5,193 nucleotides of DNA. It comes from JAPLKX01 sp035530195 (GTDB taxonomy: Bacteria; Hydrogenedentota; Hydrogenedentia; Hydrogenedentales; SLHB01). Numbering within the stretch: the stretch's first letter is position 1; each line of letters starts with the position of its first letter. This document shows, in pieces, positions 3,473-5,193 of this stretch. Position numbers and translations under genes: made by a program. The DNA is taken from positions 1 through 5,193 of the forward strand of contig DATKVG010000056.1 of NCBI GenBank assembly GCA_035530195.1, read 5' to 3'. Below the pieces are notes generated by a model, which saw only the letters and a program-made list of their open reading frames with translations, was not told the origin of the DNA and did no database searches.

Positions 3473-5193
3473 ATGGTTATCACTCAAAACTTGACTGTAT
3501 TGGCGTGTTTATGCACGTGTGCGGCGACAATCACTGCGGCAGACGTATTCCCCGGCGAAACGTGGGAAGCACGGCCTGCCGCTGAGCTCGGGATGGACGG
3601 TGCGGCCCTGGCGGCGCTGTCGGAATCGCTGGGTGGTCGGGGCTGCGTCATCCGGCGCGGTTACGTGGTGCATTCGTGGGGCGATCAGGCCGAACGCGGC
3701 GACTGGGCATCGTCGGCAAAGCCCGTCTTGAGCACGCTGCTGTTTTTTGCCATCCAGGAAGGAAAGCTCGACGGGGTGGACTACCGGCTGGCGGACCTGG
3801 GCTGGCCGCTCGCGGAAAAGGACCGGCCGATGGCGTTTGTCCACTTGGCGAACATGATCAGCGGCTACGCCAGGCCCGAGCCTCCCGGCGAAGCGTGGGC
3901 GTATAACGATTACGCCATCCAGTTGTATCAGCAGTCGCTGTTCGACCGCGTGTTCAAGGAGCCGCCCCTCGACGCGGCCTGCGCTCCCAATCGCTTGGGC
4001 GCGCTCGGGTTTCAGGATGGGCTCAAGTTCCGGTCGAGCAACCGCCGCATGTCGGCGTCGGTGCGCGACTTCGCGCGGATCGCCTGGTTCTGGCGGCACA
4101 AGGGCCGGTGGGGCGACCGCCAACTCCTGCCGCGGCGCTTTTTTGACGAATACCAGCGCCCGTACGTCCCCAAAGACCTCCCCGACACCCGCAAGGCCGA
4201 TACCAACGACTATCTCGGCATCGGCACGTACGGGGGCGGTTCGGACCATTTCAGCCGGTTTGGGCCGGGCATCTACGGGTTCAACTGGTGGTTCAACGCG
4301 ACCGGACGGCTACACCCCGATACACTAACGTGGCCGGACGCGCCAAAAGACACCTTTATGAGCGTCGGGGCAAGGGGAAACAACTCCGCCGTTATACCGA
4401 GCCTCGACCTGGTGCTGGTAAGCGCCCGAGGCGACTGGGGCGAGCTCGAGCCGGCCAACCCCGACAGCAAGTTCAACCGCCACCTCAATCTGCTGGTGTC
4501 CGCCGTGCGCGATGGGTCGGCGGCGTCACGCGTCGAGCAATGGGCGCCATTTACGGCGTCATTCTCAAGCGTGCTGCCGCATGAAAACCCGTTCCTGCCC
4601 ACCTTTTCCGCCACGGTGAACCGGCCCGACGGCACGTCGTTCGAGACGCCGGGCTTCTACGACGGCGAGGGCGCGTGGAAGGTGCGCGTCGGGCCGGACA
4701 TGCCGGGCAAATGGACGCTGACAACGCATTCGGGCGACTCCCAACTCGACGGGAAGGAGGAGGCGTTCGATTGCGTGGCTGCCACCTCACAGCACGGGCC
4801 GCTCCGCGTCGATCCCGATCACCCGCACCATTTCGTCCACGCCGACGGCACGCGCTTTTTCCATCTTGGGTACGAGTGCGACTGGCTGTGGGCGCTGGAT
4901 ATGGACAAGCTCGAGTTGCCGGTAGCCGGGCCGTTTCTGGACAAGCTTGCGGCGCACGGGTTCAACCTCGTTGTGCTGAACGTGTTCGCGTATGACTGCG
5001 ACTGGCGCAAGGGGACCACCGGCCCCGATGACTACGGCCCGCCCGCGATGTTGCCGTGGCCCGGCCCCAACGACGCGCCCGATCACACGCGGCTCAACCT
5101 GCCGTTCTGGCAGCACTACGACCGCATCATCCAGGCCATGTACGACCGCGGCATACAGGCGCACATCATGATCAAGGTCTACAACAAGATGGT
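3473..5193 (+). CDS. Exported serine hydrolase-DUF5060-apiosidase-like glycosidase fusion, 3' end missing
   Basis: The frame is open from 3473 to the window edge: 573 complete residues plus two bases, with no stop. Residues 1-23 look like a signal peptide ending near ITAA-D, though it lacks a basic residue and has Cys at 12, 14 and 16. Residues about 31-348 form a beta-lactamase-like (class C, penicillin-binding-type) serine hydrolase. S80-S81-A82-K83 is the SxxK nucleophile motif, YND at 144-146 lies where YxN is expected, and VIPSLDLVLV (307-316) is the usual final strand. After a short linker, VEQWAPFTASF (354-364) starts a DUF5060 domain with GFYDGEGAWKVR (394-405), followed by HGPLRV. 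From about 452 (HHFVHADGTRFFHLGYECDWLW) a DUF4038/apiosidase-like (GH140-related) TIM barrel begins and is cut at IKVYNKM. The family acts on plant-type or similar side-chain sugars; the expected catalytic acids lie beyond the window. The gene diverges from the propeller gene. The hydrolase could be an esterase or amidase; its substrate is unknown. Confidence 0.9.
   Translation, partial: MVITQNLTVLACLCTCAATITAADVFPGETWEARPAAELGMDGAALAALSESLGGRGCVIRRGYVVHSWGDQAERGDWASSAKPVLSTLLFFAIQEGKLDGVDYRLADLGWPLAEKDRPMAFVHLANMISGYARPEPPGEAWAYNDYAIQLYQQSLFDRVFKEPPLDAACAPNRLGALGFQDGLKFRSSNRRMSASVRDFARIAWFWRHKGRWGDRQLLPRRFFDEYQRPYVPKDLPDTRKADTNDYLGIGTYGGGSDHFSRFGPGIYGFNWWFNATGRLHPDTLTWPDAPKDTFMSVGARGNNSAVIPSLDLVLVSARGDWGELEPANPDSKFNRHLNLLVSAVRDGSAASRVEQWAPFTASFSSVLPHENPFLPTFSATVNRPDGTSFETPGFYDGEGAWKVRVGPDMPGKWTLTTHSGDSQLDGKEEAFDCVAATSQHGPLRVDPDHPHHFVHADGTRFFHLGYECDWLWALDMDKLELPVAGPFLDKLAAHGFNLVVLNVFAYDCDWRKGTTGPDDYGPPAMLPWPGPNDAPDHTRLNLPFWQHYDRIIQAMYDRGIQAHIMIKVYNKM

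Noticed and set aside
3509..4249. A 246-codon minus-strand frame opposite the serine hydrolase domain
   Set aside because: The plus strand carries clear SxxK and other family signals in a frame that continues to the window end; the antisense product has no recognisable domain.
4500..4560. Two separate genes, hydrolase then glycosidase
   Set aside because: No stop codon, no ribosome binding site with start and no second signal peptide occur at the junction; the frame continues without a break.

Overview
The window is a GC-rich piece of bacterial chromosome (GC content judged by eye). It holds three protein genes and several short, inverted-repeat-rich elements in the gaps between them. The gene styles (a secreted Asp-box propeller, a multidomain DUF5060/apiosidase-like glycosidase) and the short interspersed repeats built on TGCAGGCGAGACGCC suggest an environmental bacterium with a large, polysaccharide-degrading genome. 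Candidates are Planctomycetota, Verrucomicrobiota or Candidatus Hydrogenedentota. This placement is inference from style only; no marker gene for taxonomy was compared.

Layout. Positions 1-158 hold no convincing gene, only parts of two inverted copies of repeat A. Positions 159-1898 (minus) encode a complete bacterial-type prolyl-tRNA synthetase with its editing domain (proS). Positions 1899-2016 are almost filled by an 88-base nested palindrome. Positions 2017-3198 (minus) encode a complete exported Asp-box (BNR) beta-propeller protein of the sialidase-like superfamily. Positions 3199-3472 form a divergent promoter region with two more inverted copies of repeat A, a perfect 14-base palindrome and another repeat-like stretch. 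Position 3473 to the window end (plus) is the 5' part of a long exported enzyme. It joins a serine beta-lactamase-like hydrolase domain in frame to a DUF5060 domain and the start of a DUF4038/apiosidase-like (GH140-related) TIM barrel; the gene runs off the right edge.

How the genes fit together. proS is housekeeping and is probably next to the others only by chance, although no promoter is visible for it between the palindrome and its start codon. The propeller gene and the fusion gene are divergently transcribed from one 274-base region. Both seem to encode exported proteins, which fits a small carbohydrate-processing locus acting on a decorated glycan. The substrate cannot be read from the sequence. 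The most unusual item is the serine hydrolase-DUF5060-glycosidase fusion. The next is a 27-base exact direct repeat that brackets proS and the propeller gene.
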